The notes beneath the pieces are model-generated. The model was not told where the DNA came from, searched no databases, and saw only the letters and a list, made by a program, of their open reading frames with translations. DNA of 64,000 nucleotides, taken from contig NZ_CP159830.1 in assembly GCF_047730085.1 (NCBI RefSeq), positions 2,170,001-2,234,000 on the forward strand, given 5' to 3'. The position numbers were made by a program, and so were the translations under genes. This DNA is from Njordibacter sp937773555. GTDB lineage: Bacteria > Pseudomonadota > Gammaproteobacteria > Pseudomonadales > Balneatricaceae. How positions within the stretch are numbered: position 1 is the stretch's first letter; the number at the start of each line of letters is the position of its first letter. Positions 26,247 through 35,413 of this stretch are shown in pieces.

Positions 26247-27269
26247 ATGATCATCGACTGCCATGGGCACTACACAACCACACCGCCTCAAGTCGGTGAG
26301 TACCGCGAAAAACAAAAGACAGCACTAGCCAGTAACCCTCATCACGTGGGTGAAAAAGGGTCCATTATTATCAGCGATGATGAAATACGTGAAAGCATTG
26401 AGAAAAATCAATTACGCCTGCAGCAAGAACGCGGTACCGATCTGACAATTTTCTCCCCGCGCGCCAGCTGGATGGGCCATCATATTGGCAATGAGAATAC
26501 GAGCCGTTTTTGGACAGAACAACAGAACGACCTTATTCGCCGCGTATGCGATCTTTACCCAAGCAACTTTGCCCCGGTTGCACAATTACCCCAGTCGCCA
26601 GGAGTCCCCCCGGAAAAGTCAGTTGCTGAACTAGTTCGCTGCGTCGAAAAGATGGAATTCATTGGCTGTAACCTAAGCCCAGACACTTCTGGTGGGTACT
26701 GGCGGGATGCATCATTGGGTGACCGTTGTTTTTATCCTCTTTATGAAAAAATGGTCGAGCTAGATGTGCCTGCTATGATTCACGTCAGCGCTTCTTGTAA
26801 TGATTGCTTCCATACAACCGGCTCTCACTATTTAGGGGCTGATACTGCTGCATTCCAGCAGTTGGTTATGTCTGATGTATTTAAAGACTTCCCGACACTT
26901 AAAATAATCGTGCCACATGGAGGCGGCGCTGTACCATACCACTGGGGCCGATTCCGTGGTCTGATGCAGGATCAGGGCTTTGCACCACTGGAGGAGTCTG
27001 CACTGAAAAACATATACTTCGATACCTGTGTTTATCACCAGAAAGGTATCGATCTTTTATTAGATATTGTGCCACCCGAAAACATACTTTTCGCGTCCGA
27101 AATGATTGGTGCCGTACGTGGTATCGATCCAGAAACGGGGTACTATTTCGATGACACTAAACGTTACATAGATAACAACACGAAACTATCTGCCGAGCAA
27201 AAGAATCAAATTTTTGAAGGCAACGCGCGTCGTGTATTTAGCCGACTTAAAATCTCTGACGTAAAATAG
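26247..27269 (+). CDS. ligJ: 4-oxalomesaconate / keto-carboxyhexenedioate hydratase LigJ
   Basis: LigJ is an amidohydrolase-superfamily, metal-dependent hydratase. It adds water to form 4-carboxy-4-hydroxy-2-oxoadipate late in the 4,5-cleavage pathway. Sphingobium LigJ motifs are conserved: IIDCHGHYTT (HxH metal site), ERGTDLTIFSPRASWMGHHI, MIHVSASCNDCFHTTGSHYL, VPHGGGAVPYHWGRFRGL and LFASEMIGAVRGIDPETG. The ATG at 26247 matches the LigJ N-terminus better than the upstream GTG at 26235, which falls in the inverted repeat. It is first gene of ligJ-ligK-ligU-ligI-ligA-ligB. Confidence 0.95.
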   Translation: MIIDCHGHYTTTPPQVGEYREKQKTALASNPHHVGEKGSIIISDDEIRESIEKNQLRLQQERGTDLTIFSPRASWMGHHIGNENTSRFWTEQQNDLIRRVCDLYPSNFAPVAQLPQSPGVPPEKSVAELVRCVEKMEFIGCNLSPDTSGGYWRDASLGDRCFYPLYEKMVELDVPAMIHVSASCNDCFHTTGSHYLGADTAAFQQLVMSDVFKDFPTLKIIVPHGGGAVPYHWGRFRGLMQDQGFAPLEESALKNIYFDTCVYHQKGIDLLLDIVPPENILFASEMIGAVRGIDPETGYYFDDTKRYIDNNTKLSAEQKNQIFEGNARRVFSRLKISDVK

Positions 27270-27291
27270 TACCACTCAGAAATAGGAGATA

Positions 27292-27972
27292 ATGATGCAT
27301 AAAAATATCGTTGTTCAAACAATTGAACGCGCAGACCCCGCTATCATCGAAGCCTTAGGCAAATGTGGCGTTGCTACCGTCCATGAAGCACAGGGGCGCC
27401 GAGGGCTTCTGGCTGATCATCTACGCCCTATTCAGCAGGATGTTACCGTTGCAGGTTCCGCTATAACCATTTCCGGTGCGGCCGGAGATAACTGGATGAT
27501 GCACGTGGCAATCGAACAATGTCAGCAGGGAGACATTATGGTATTTTCTCCAACCTCACCTTCAAACTTTGGCTTCTTTGGTGACCTGTTGGCAACTTCT
27601 GCTCTGTCTCGCGGTGTTGTTGGCTTAATCATTGATGCGGGCGTTCGGGACACACGTGACCTGCGTCAAATGAAATTCCCAGTTTGGGCTAAACATATCT
27701 TCTCTCAGGGCACCATTAAAGAAACCCTTGGTTCAGTTAACATTCCAATGTCTTGTGCGGATGCCATCATTAACCCTGGTGATATTATCATTGCTGATGA
27801 TGATGGTGTGGTTGTTGTCCGTCGAGAAGAATCGTCAGAAGTTCTCGCAGAAGCTCAGTCTCGTGAAGCCCGTGAAGAAAAAAAGCGTATTCGCATGGCC
27901 AATGGAGAATTAGGGCTAGATATTTACAACATGCGCGCTCGTCTTGAAGAGAAAGGTATCAAATATGTCTGA
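27292..27972 (+). CDS. ligK: 4-carboxy-4-hydroxy-2-oxoadipate aldolase LigK (RraA fold)
   Basis: LigK splits 4-carboxy-4-hydroxy-2-oxoadipate into pyruvate and oxaloacetate, the last step of the pathway. It is a class II, divalent-metal aldolase of the RraA-like fold: VATVHEAQGRRGLL, GDLLATSALSRGVVGLIIDA, GVRDTRDLRQM with the catalytic Arg/Asp, and PGDIIIADDDGVVVV. The 226-residue length fits. AGGAGAT precedes two adjacent ATG codons (27292, 27295). The 3' end overlaps ligU by 8 bp. Confidence 0.94.
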   Translation: MMHKNIVVQTIERADPAIIEALGKCGVATVHEAQGRRGLLADHLRPIQQDVTVAGSAITISGAAGDNWMMHVAIEQCQQGDIMVFSPTSPSNFGFFGDLLATSALSRGVVGLIIDAGVRDTRDLRQMKFPVWAKHIFSQGTIKETLGSVNIPMSCADAIINPGDIIIADDDGVVVVRREESSEVLAEAQSREAREEKKRIRMANGELGLDIYNMRARLEEKGIKYV

Positions 27973-29020
27973 TTCAACGCGCTGTATGTGGATGAGAGCC
28001 GGCACATCGAAAGGCGCCTACTTTCTTGCGGACGACCTACCTGCAGATACATCTGAACGAAATGAATTTTTATTGCGTATCATGGGCTCTCCCCATCCAC
28101 GCCAGATAGACGGCATTGGTGGCGCAGACCCACTGACATCGAAGGTAGCCGTGGTTAGTAAGTCTGATAGAGAAGGTATTGATGTCGACTATCTTTTTTT
28201 GCAAGTGTTTGTCGATCAGAACATTGTTACTGATGCTCAAAACTGCGGTAATATCTTAGCCGGCATCGGTCCATTTTCAATTGAACGCGGACTTATTCCT
28301 GCAAAGAATGGCGAGACAACCGTCACTATCTTCATGGAAAACACGGCGCAAATTGCTATTGAGCAAGTACCAACACCCAATCGTAAAGTGACATATGAAG
28401 GTGATTCGCGCATTGATGGTGTTCCAGGAACAGCTTGCGCAATTCCTATCACTTTTCCAGATACAGCCGGCTCCAGTTGTGGAGCGTTACTGCCAACAGG
28501 TCATCAAGTCGACATTATTGATGGTGTTGCTGTGACCTGCATCGATAACGGTATGCCTGTCGTAGTCGTAAATGCTGCTGACATGGGTATTAGCGGTATA
28601 AAAAGCCGTGAGATGCTAGAACGAAATGAACCGCTAAAGGCCAAGCTGGAGTCGATTCGATTACAGGCAGGCCCAATGATGAATTTAGGCGATGTAAGTC
28701 AAAAATCTGTCCCAAAGATGACCATGGTGAGCGCTCCCATTAACGGCGGTTGTATCTCAACACGTACATTTATACCACATCGTTGCCATGCCTCTATTGG
28801 CGTACTATGCGCTGTCAGTGTTGCAACGGCCTGCCTTTTGCCTGACTCACCAGCATACAAGCTGGCTAACATTCCAGAAGGCCCACGCAAAGCATTAGCG
28901 GTTGAACACCATATCGGTGAAATGACTGTTATTTTAGATATCGACGGCGAAGGCAATGCCAACAACGCCGCTATTCTAAGAACAGCGCGTAAGCTGTTTG
29001 ATGGCCAAGTCTTTTCCTAA
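27965..29020 (+). CDS. ligU: 4-oxalomesaconate isomerase/tautomerase LigU (PrpF family)
   Basis: A PrpF/DapF-fold isomerase that shifts the double bond of 4-oxalomesaconate to make the LigJ substrate; GalD of Pseudomonas does an equivalent tautomerisation. Family motifs are MWMRAGTSKGAYFLADDLP, IDGIGGADPLTSKVAVV, DAQNCGNILAGIGPF with the catalytic-type Cys, and a conserved second Lys/Cys region near TACAIPITF. The ATG at 27965 (GAGAAAGG upstream) overlaps the ligK stop; an in-frame TTG at 27944 is less likely. It is 351 residues long. Confidence 0.92.
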   Translation: MSDSTRCMWMRAGTSKGAYFLADDLPADTSERNEFLLRIMGSPHPRQIDGIGGADPLTSKVAVVSKSDREGIDVDYLFLQVFVDQNIVTDAQNCGNILAGIGPFSIERGLIPAKNGETTVTIFMENTAQIAIEQVPTPNRKVTYEGDSRIDGVPGTACAIPITFPDTAGSSCGALLPTGHQVDIIDGVAVTCIDNGMPVVVVNAADMGISGIKSREMLERNEPLKAKLESIRLQAGPMMNLGDVSQKSVPKMTMVSAPINGGCISTRTFIPHRCHASIGVLCAVSVATACLLPDSPAYKLANIPEGPRKALAVEHHIGEMTVILDIDGEGNANNAAILRTARKLFDGQVFS

Positions 29021-29051
29021 TAATTGCCTAACAAGAACTTGAGGAATAAAA

Positions 29052-29921
29052 ATGGACGCGGATTACCTACCTTTTCACCCTAATCCAAGCCAGCCAGTTT
29101 TCACCGCACCAGATGGAGCTGTGGATGCACATTGTCACGTTTTTGGTCCTGTGGATAAATTCCCTTACCACCCAATGCGTAAATACACACCTTGCGATGC
29201 CTCTAAAGACCAGCTTTTTGCTTTGCGTGATCATTTAGGCTTTGCTCGTAACGTTATCGTTCAAGCGTCTTGTCACGGTACAGATAACACTGCACTGCTT
29301 GATGCACTGCGAACTTCTGGCAACCTAGCACGCGGCGTTGCTGTAGTTGACTCCCAGGTCACCGATGCAGAATTAACACAGATGCACGCGGCAGGTGTGC
29401 GCGGTGTGCGCTTTAACTTTGTGAAACGCCTGGTCGATACAATACCGAAAGAAGTGTTCCTAAACATTGCCACCAAAATCAAAAAACTAGGATGGCACAT
29501 TGTTGTATATTTCGAAGCCCCTGATCTAGCCGATTTAATTCCATTTTTGAAGGAATTAGACACCGTTATTGTCGTCGATCATATGGGCCGCCCCGATGTA
29601 ACAAAAGGAGTTGAGGGGGAAGACTTCCAGAATTTTGTTAACCTGCTCTCTGAAAACTCAAACATCTGGACAAAAGTAAGCTGTCCAGAGCGCCTTACGC
29701 AACAAGCCCCTAATTATAATGACGTTGTTCCTTATATGCGCACTTTGGTTGAACAGTTTCCGGATCGCGTACTTTGGGGGACAGACTGGCCACACCCAAA
29801 CATGATATCCCATGTACCTGATGATGGTAAATTAGTTGATGTTATCCCTAAAATCGCCCCAACAGCGCAGTTACAACAAGCCCTGCTGGTCGACAACCCA
29901 ATGAGACTATACTGGTCGTAA
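29052..29921 (+). CDS. ligI: 2-pyrone-4,6-dicarboxylate hydrolase LigI
   Basis: LigI opens the lactone ring of 2-pyrone-4,6-dicarboxylate to give 4-oxalomesaconate. It is an amidohydrolase that works without a bound metal in the characterised Sphingobium enzyme. Motifs are AVDAHCHVFGPVDKFPYHP, FARNVIVQASCHGTDNTALL, GVRGVRFNFVKRLVD, VIVVDHMGRPDV and VLWGTDWPHPN with the catalytic Asp. Length 289 residues is normal. TGAGGAATAAAA precedes the ATG. Confidence 0.95.
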   Translation: MDADYLPFHPNPSQPVFTAPDGAVDAHCHVFGPVDKFPYHPMRKYTPCDASKDQLFALRDHLGFARNVIVQASCHGTDNTALLDALRTSGNLARGVAVVDSQVTDAELTQMHAAGVRGVRFNFVKRLVDTIPKEVFLNIATKIKKLGWHIVVYFEAPDLADLIPFLKELDTVIVVDHMGRPDVTKGVEGEDFQNFVNLLSENSNIWTKVSCPERLTQQAPNYNDVVPYMRTLVEQFPDRVLWGTDWPHPNMISHVPDDGKLVDVIPKIAPTAQLQQALLVDNPMRLYWS

Positions 29922-29932
29922 GGAGAATTACA

Positions 29933-30286
29933 ATGTCCTATCTGGATAACCCAACCCCTGTGCCTGGTACCTATTTTTTTGATGGTAAAATGGCACCTAA
30001 GGGATATGGTCTCAATAAAATGTGTTACACGTTCAACAACAAAGATGCTCGTGATGAATTTTTGAAGGAAGAAATGGCATATTGCGAGAAGTTTGGACTT
30101 TCCGATGCGCAAAAAGAAGCCATCAAAAACCGAGATATAATTGGTTTACTGGAAGAAGGTGGCAACATTTACTTTTTGGCTAAGTTTACAGGCATTCTTG
30201 GCCTAAATATGCAGGATGTTGGAGCCATTCAAACAGGCATGAGCGTCGACGAGTTCAAAGCAATGTTAGTAAAGGCAGGAGAATAG
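29933..30286 (+). CDS. ligA: Protocatechuate 4,5-dioxygenase alpha subunit LigA
   Basis: This is the small helical subunit of protocatechuate 4,5-dioxygenase. It caps the active site of LigB. The protein has 117 residues and the expected motifs PVPGTYFFDGKMAPKGYGLN and KMCYTFNNKDARDEFLKEE. AAGGAGAATTACA stands before the ATG. It ends 2 bp before ligB, consistent with equimolar synthesis of the two subunits. Confidence 0.96.
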   Translation: MSYLDNPTPVPGTYFFDGKMAPKGYGLNKMCYTFNNKDARDEFLKEEMAYCEKFGLSDAQKEAIKNRDIIGLLEEGGNIYFLAKFTGILGLNMQDVGAIQTGMSVDEFKAMLVKAGE

Positions 30287-30288
30287 AG

Positions 30289-31128
30289 ATGGCAAAAATT
30301 ATAGGTGGCATCACCACATCCCACATCCCTGCTATAGGTAGGGCAATTACTCTTAACCTTCAAGAAACACCTTACTGGAAACCTTTCTTTGATGGCTATC
30401 CACCAATACGCCAATGGTTAGGTGAGAAAAAACCAGATATTGTTGTGTTGTTTTATAACGATCACGGCCTAGAGTTTTTCCTGAATAAAAAACCCACCTT
30501 CAGTATCGGCGTAGCTCCACAATATATTAGTGATGACGAAGGCTGGGGAATCGCTACTATACCGCCCGTCAAGGGTGAAACTGAGCTTTCATGGCACATA
30601 TGTAACACTCTTGTAGAAGACGAGTTTGATATCACTATATGTCAGGAAATGAAGGTAGACCACGGTCTGACTATTCCTTTGCAGCTTATGTGGCCTGGCA
30701 ATACATACGGCCACATTAAAGTGATTCCAGTCTGCATCAACTGCGAACAACACCCGATGCCTTCATTGAAACGCTGCTTCAACCTAGGCCGCTCCATTGC
30801 CAAAGCCATCGAAACCTTCGATAAAGACCTTAATGTTGTAGTATTTGGAACAGGTGGTATGTCTCACCAACTGGATGGCCAACGCGCAGGCTTTATCAAT
30901 AAGCCTTTTGATCTAATGTGCATGAATAAGATAGTTAATGAACCAGAGGACCTGTTCCAATACAGCGTGCGAGACCTAGTTGAGCAAGCAGGGGCACAAG
31001 GGCCTGAGCTGAATATGTGGATGGGAATGCGGGGTGCTTTGAATGGAAAGGTAACCGAGCTACACAGGAACTACCATATACCTATTTCAAACACCGGTGC
31101 AGGCACTATGTTATTAGAAAATAAGTAA
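30289..31128 (+). CDS. ligB: Protocatechuate 4,5-dioxygenase beta subunit LigB (catalytic)
   Basis: LigB is the type II extradiol dioxygenase subunit. It holds the non-haem Fe(II) and opens protocatechuate between C4 and C5. Expected active-site residues are in place: His12 in TTSHIPAIG, His59 in YNDHGLEFF and Glu240 in GPELNMWMG as iron ligands, and His193 in GTGGMSHQLDG as the catalytic base. The 279 residues compare with about 302 for Sphingobium LigB. It closes the ligJKUIAB operon. Confidence 0.96.
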   Translation: MAKIIGGITTSHIPAIGRAITLNLQETPYWKPFFDGYPPIRQWLGEKKPDIVVLFYNDHGLEFFLNKKPTFSIGVAPQYISDDEGWGIATIPPVKGETELSWHICNTLVEDEFDITICQEMKVDHGLTIPLQLMWPGNTYGHIKVIPVCINCEQHPMPSLKRCFNLGRSIAKAIETFDKDLNVVVFGTGGMSHQLDGQRAGFINKPFDLMCMNKIVNEPEDLFQYSVRDLVEQAGAQGPELNMWMGMRGALNGKVTELHRNYHIPISNTGAGTMLLENK

Positions 31129-31469
31129 ACGCCAATTTCTGATTTTTGAACAAAAATCGTTTTAGCTTAGATCTTGACTAAGTATCGCTAAGGAAGGGTA
31201 TGGACTCTAGGCATTAACTAATAGTGGGATTTGCTGAGGTTAGCTACTCGGGTTATCTGATATTTTACAGACCCAAAAAAATATCCTTATCGTTTATCAC
31301 ATAGGTCTTCTAAATCTTAGCAAAGAATCGCACTAGCTATAAGAGCCTCAGCTGTAGAATTAGTCTGCACGGCACTTTACCTCTCCTCCATTACCATTCC
31401 TTAATTTAAGTATAAAAAAAAATAGCTTATGAATTTTTACATTAATGTACAGGCTAACCAAATTTACGA
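31129..31469. other. Intergenic region between convergent ligB and AraC-type gene
   Basis: No gene is supported in this 341-bp AT-rich stretch. A short hairpin, GATTTTT (31141-31147) and AAAAATC (31152-31158) with a four-base loop and a GTTTTAG tail, lies just after ligB. It may act as a weak terminator, but the AT-only stem makes this uncertain. Confidence 0.35.
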
Positions 31470-32372
31470 TTATGGCCAGTTTGCATATCCAAAAGAGAGG
31501 TCCTGTTGTTGCGCAGCTTTTGGTCTTTTACTCATTCTACGAAACCCAGCGGGTGTAGTTCCAGCATAGCGTTTGAAGTAATGACTAAAAGTCGTTGAAT
31601 CAGAAAACCCCAAGTCATTAGACAGTTGCTGAATGCTGCTCCCCGACCTCTCTAATCGCAATTTAGCTTCAAAAATAACCCGCTCCTGGATTAATTCACG
31701 AGGTTTTTTCAATAAAGTCCGTGTGCAAATTGCGTGCAACCTGTCATGACTAATCAGCAATTCATCAGCATATCGTTTAACTGTCCAGCGCTCTCGATAG
31801 TGTTTTTCAACAAGGTGTCGGAACCGCTGCAAAATAGTTGTTACTTCCCCATACCCAAGGTCTTTGGCTCCCTGATTCCCAGATAACCGCCATATACTCA
31901 TTATTACAAGCCTAAAATAGGCTGCGACAGCCAAACGGGATCCTCGTTTAGGATCGTTCATCTCGATCATAAAGCCATGAGACAATCTATAGAGCTCTTC
32001 AAGATAATTCATTTCAGTTTTATGGATGACAGTATTTCGCTCTGAAAATTCACGAAGTAGAACCGACTCAGCACTAAAACCCAAAGATTCAATCAAAAGA
32101 TCCTGAGAGACTCCAAGCAGATACCCAGAGCTACCTGCATGTATAGAAACAGAAAAGTTCTCAGAAACAGGTATATATAATACAGACCCTACAACAAGAC
32201 CTAAATCTTGGTTAGCCGTAGACAGGTGGCCTGTTCCAGTGAGTAAGAAAAAAATATAGACAAAATCAGAATAATTACCCCGCTTAGGATCGAGTTTTTT
32301 ATTGAGCAAAGCGGCTTCAATAAACTCGCAACGAGCATGCACATGGATATTTACAGTTTTAATATTTTGCAT
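31470..32372 (-). CDS. AraC-family transcriptional regulator
   Basis: The 300-residue protein has an N-terminal sensing domain (about 1-180, related to the AraC-binding-like 'RpoA-independent' cupin/beta domain) and a C-terminal AraC HTH pair (about 195-290: ERWTVKRYADELLISHDRLH and IQQLSNDLGFSDSTTFSHYFKRYAGTTP). The end FRRMSKRPKA is typical. It is divergent from the first aldehyde dehydrogenase across 216 bp, so it probably controls the aldehyde dehydrogenase and transport genes that follow. The effector is unknown; an aromatic aldehyde or acid is plausible. Confidence 0.88.
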   Translation of the reverse strand: MQNIKTVNIHVHARCEFIEAALLNKKLDPKRGNYSDFVYIFFLLTGTGHLSTANQDLGLVVGSVLYIPVSENFSVSIHAGSSGYLLGVSQDLLIESLGFSAESVLLREFSERNTVIHKTEMNYLEELYRLSHGFMIEMNDPKRGSRLAVAAYFRLVIMSIWRLSGNQGAKDLGYGEVTTILQRFRHLVEKHYRERWTVKRYADELLISHDRLHAICTRTLLKKPRELIQERVIFEAKLRLERSGSSIQQLSNDLGFSDSTTFSHYFKRYAGTTPAGFRRMSKRPKAAQQQDLSFGYANWP

Positions 32373-32588
32373 AGAGTTGATAAACCCAAAATAAACAGCC
32401 TAATCTCTGTAATCACAAAACAGAAATTCCTAATTTTAACAACTATAGACCAAATAATGACATTTACCTATCTAATATTTTCATTGATACTCTAATGCAT
32501 AGGTATCGGAGTTGTATCTTCATATAAATGGAACAGCTCATAATTCTTAACTGAAACCCCATGACAGCGAGATCAGAAAGGTAAATTA

Positions 32589-34010
32589 ATGGTTAAAGCT
32601 CACCAAGTGACACAGAATTTGAGCAGCTCATTTTCTCTTACAAATTTCAACACGTCATCTGAATTAACAGATAGAGACAGGGCCATTTCTGCAGCGAATA
32701 AAGCTGCACAGGCATACTATGGCTGGTCATCAACATTACCTACTGAACGCAGGTCTCTGCTATTGAAGGCTGCTGATAATATTGAACGACACAGCCTAGA
32801 GCTAAAACAAATCGCCTCGGAAGAGGTTGGTTCAAAAGTTAGCTGGCTGGATAGCAATATTGAGACAGCTGCTAAGTTACTCCGCTATGCCGCCAGTTTA
32901 GCAACGCAGATTGATGGTGAAATATTAGCCACTGACTACCCGAAAAAAACATCTATGGCCTGTAGGCAATCCGTTGGGGTCTGTCTTGGAATGGCATCCT
33001 GGAATGCACCTATCATTCTGGCTGTTCGTGCGATTGCTATGCCTCTAGCCTGCGGCAATACAGTCATTCTGAAGGCTTCAGAGCTTTGTCCTGAAACCCA
33101 CAAAATGATTGGCAGGGTGATCACTGAAGCTGGCCTACCTGATAACGTTTTAACTGTAGTAACTAATGAGTTAGAAGAAGCTGACCAAGTAGTTGAAGCA
33201 CTGATAGCCCATCCAGCTATCCGCAGAATTAATTTTACCGGGTCAACCCGTGTTGGACGGGTAATTGCAAAGTTATCTGCACGGTATCTTAAGCGTTGTT
33301 TACTAGAGCTTAGCGGTAAATCGCCGTTTATTGTACTAGATGACGCTAACGTCGAAGCAGCAGTTGATGCTGCGATATATGGATCGTTTGTCAATCAGGG
33401 CCAGCTATGTATGGCAACAGAAAAGGTTATTGTTCAAGATTCGATCGCCGATGCGTTCATTACCTGCTTTGTTACCAAAGCAAAAGTACTTAAAAGCAGT
33501 GTCACAGCAGACCCTAATCACAAACTTGGGCCTCTGATCAACATTGAGTCAGGAAAACGGATACAAGCACTAATCGATGACGCTATTGAAAAAGGTGCCG
33601 AATTACTCTGTGGTGGCAAGGTAAACGGGGTATTTTTAGATGCAACTATCATTGATAACGTCACCCCATCAATGCGAATCTATTCAGAGGAATGTTTTGG
33701 GCCACTGGCTCAGATCGTTCGTTGTTACTCAGATGAAGACGCCTTAACCATAGCAAATGATACCGAATACGGCTTATCTGCAGCAGTTTTCAGTAAAGAT
33801 ACCAGCCGAGCATTAAATATAGCCCGCAAGATAGAGTCTGGTATCTGTCATATCAACTCATCTACAGTTGCTGATGAAGCACAAGCCCCATTTGGCGGCA
33901 TGAAATCTAGTGGTTATGGGCGGTTTGGTAGCAAATCATCCATTGATGAATTCACAGAACTTCGCTGGATAACAGTAGCCCAAGACGGCAGCGGGTCGCC
34001 TCCAATTTAA
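32589..34010 (+). CDS. Aldehyde dehydrogenase (vanillin dehydrogenase-like), copy 1
   Basis: This NAD(P)+-dependent aldehyde dehydrogenase has 473 residues. Family motifs are SWNAPIILAVRAIAMPLACG, NFTGSTRVGR, the general-base Glu in LLELSGKSPF, the nucleophile Cys in NQGQLCMATE, and EECFGPLAQI. The WNAPxIL...RA stretch and SGKSP variant place it near vanillin, salicylaldehyde and benzaldehyde dehydrogenases, which produce the acids used by the neighbouring ring-cleavage pathway. A second related enzyme lies at 38871-40316, the two flanking the transporter genes. The exact aldehyde cannot be assigned. Confidence 0.88.
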   Translation: MVKAHQVTQNLSSSFSLTNFNTSSELTDRDRAISAANKAAQAYYGWSSTLPTERRSLLLKAADNIERHSLELKQIASEEVGSKVSWLDSNIETAAKLLRYAASLATQIDGEILATDYPKKTSMACRQSVGVCLGMASWNAPIILAVRAIAMPLACGNTVILKASELCPETHKMIGRVITEAGLPDNVLTVVTNELEEADQVVEALIAHPAIRRINFTGSTRVGRVIAKLSARYLKRCLLELSGKSPFIVLDDANVEAAVDAAIYGSFVNQGQLCMATEKVIVQDSIADAFITCFVTKAKVLKSSVTADPNHKLGPLINIESGKRIQALIDDAIEKGAELLCGGKVNGVFLDATIIDNVTPSMRIYSEECFGPLAQIVRCYSDEDALTIANDTEYGLSAAVFSKDTSRALNIARKIESGICHINSSTVADEAQAPFGGMKSSGYGRFGSKSSIDEFTELRWITVAQDGSGSPPI

Positions 34011-34090
34011 TCTATATTCAAATGAATTTTTTAGGCTGTACCACAATAATAACTAGCCCTATGGGGCGATATCTTAACAGGAGTTTTACC

Positions 34091-35395
34091 ATGAAAGAAC
34101 CAAAAATAAATCAAAATAGAATTTCAAGACGTCAATTTACATTCTCTGCGTTAGCAGGGACCGCCTTGCTTGGATCAAGTTCAGTTTTTGCATCAGAAGA
34201 ATCTAATAAAAAACTACGCATCGGATTTATCAGCCCACGCACTGGACCGCTAGCAGGGTTTGGCAAAACTGATCCTTATATACTTACTCAGGCACGTAAT
34301 GCACTGAAATCTGGATTGACTATTAAAAACGTCGTATATGAAGTTGAGATTTTTGATAGAGACACTCAGTCAGACCCCTCCCGTGCCGGCCAATTGGCTA
34401 AAGACCTGATCAATAATGAAAACATCGACCTGATGTTGGCAGTTTCCACTCCTGAAACCATTAATCCAGTATCTGATGCATGTGAAGCGGCTGGTATTCC
34501 ATGTATTTCTACTGTAATGCCATGGGAAGCTTGGTATTTTGGTCGCGGTGCCATAGCTGGCGAGCCATCACCGTTTAAGTGGACCTATCACTTCGGTTTT
34601 GGTGTTAATGAGTTTTATGAGTCATATATTTCCCAGTGGAGTCTAGTTGCAACCAATAAAAAAGTCGGTGTAATGTATCCTAACGACGCTGACGGCAATG
34701 CTATCCGAGCAGTACTAGCACCTCAACTTGAAGCCGCTGGTTATACGATCATTGACCCTGGCGCATATGAAACAGGTACATCTGATTTCTCTTCCCAAAT
34801 CGCATTATTTAAGCGAGAAGGTATTGAAATATTTAACTCATTTCCAATCCCACCTGATTTTGCAGCATTCTGGCGCCAAGCAGCACAGCAGGGTTTAACC
34901 CGCCAGATAAAAATCTGCCAGGTGGCTAAAACAGGCCTATTTCCTTCTGATATTGAAGCACTAGGTGGCCTCGGCGAAAACATTGCTAGCGCAGCATACT
35001 GGCATAAAGCATTCCCTTATCGGTCTCCACTTACGGGTCAGAATGGTGTAGAACTCTGTGATAGTTATGAAACAGAGTCAGGTGAACAGTGGACCCAACA
35101 ACTGGGTGCATCGCTGTCTCTGATCGATGCTGGTGTAGAAGCCATGCGCGCAACTACTAACCCTAAAGATAAAGCGGCACTTGCAACTGCGATTAGTCAG
35201 CTCAAGACTACTACAATAGGCGGCAGACTCGACTTTACCAGCGGCCCAGTACCAAATGTAGCCTTCGGGCCAATAATTGGGACGCAATGGGTAAAAGCAA
35301 AGACAGGACCGTTCGAATATGATTATGTAATTACGGAAAATGCTACCGATAAGAACGTACCGGTAGAAAGCGTTTTACGTCTATACAACTCATAA
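34091..35395 (+). CDS. ABC transporter substrate-binding protein (LivK/amide-type) with Tat-like signal
   Basis: This periplasmic binding protein of the branched-chain amino acid/amide family (Peripla_BP_6) presumably delivers an aromatic acid or aldehyde to the Liv-type permease that follows. The N-terminus has SRRQFTFSALAGTALLGSSS, a twin-arginine signal motif, and the mature domain starts LRIGFISPRTGPLAGFGKTD. The ATG at 34091 has AGGAG seven bases upstream and is preferred to an ATG at 34022. It is the first of five transport genes in the order binding protein, two ATPases, two permeases. Confidence 0.88.
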   Translation: MKEPKINQNRISRRQFTFSALAGTALLGSSSVFASEESNKKLRIGFISPRTGPLAGFGKTDPYILTQARNALKSGLTIKNVVYEVEIFDRDTQSDPSRAGQLAKDLINNENIDLMLAVSTPETINPVSDACEAAGIPCISTVMPWEAWYFGRGAIAGEPSPFKWTYHFGFGVNEFYESYISQWSLVATNKKVGVMYPNDADGNAIRAVLAPQLEAAGYTIIDPGAYETGTSDFSSQIALFKREGIEIFNSFPIPPDFAAFWRQAAQQGLTRQIKICQVAKTGLFPSDIEALGGLGENIASAAYWHKAFPYRSPLTGQNGVELCDSYETESGEQWTQQLGASLSLIDAGVEAMRATTNPKDKAALATAISQLKTTTIGGRLDFTSGPVPNVAFGPIIGTQWVKAKTGPFEYDYVITENATDKNVPVESVLRLYNS

Positions 35396-35413
35396 AAAGA
35401 GTGAGAAAAACTG

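Noticed and set aside
32936..33394. Minus-strand frame of 152 residues inside the first aldehyde dehydrogenase
   Set aside because: Antisense shadow over highly conserved catalytic sequence.
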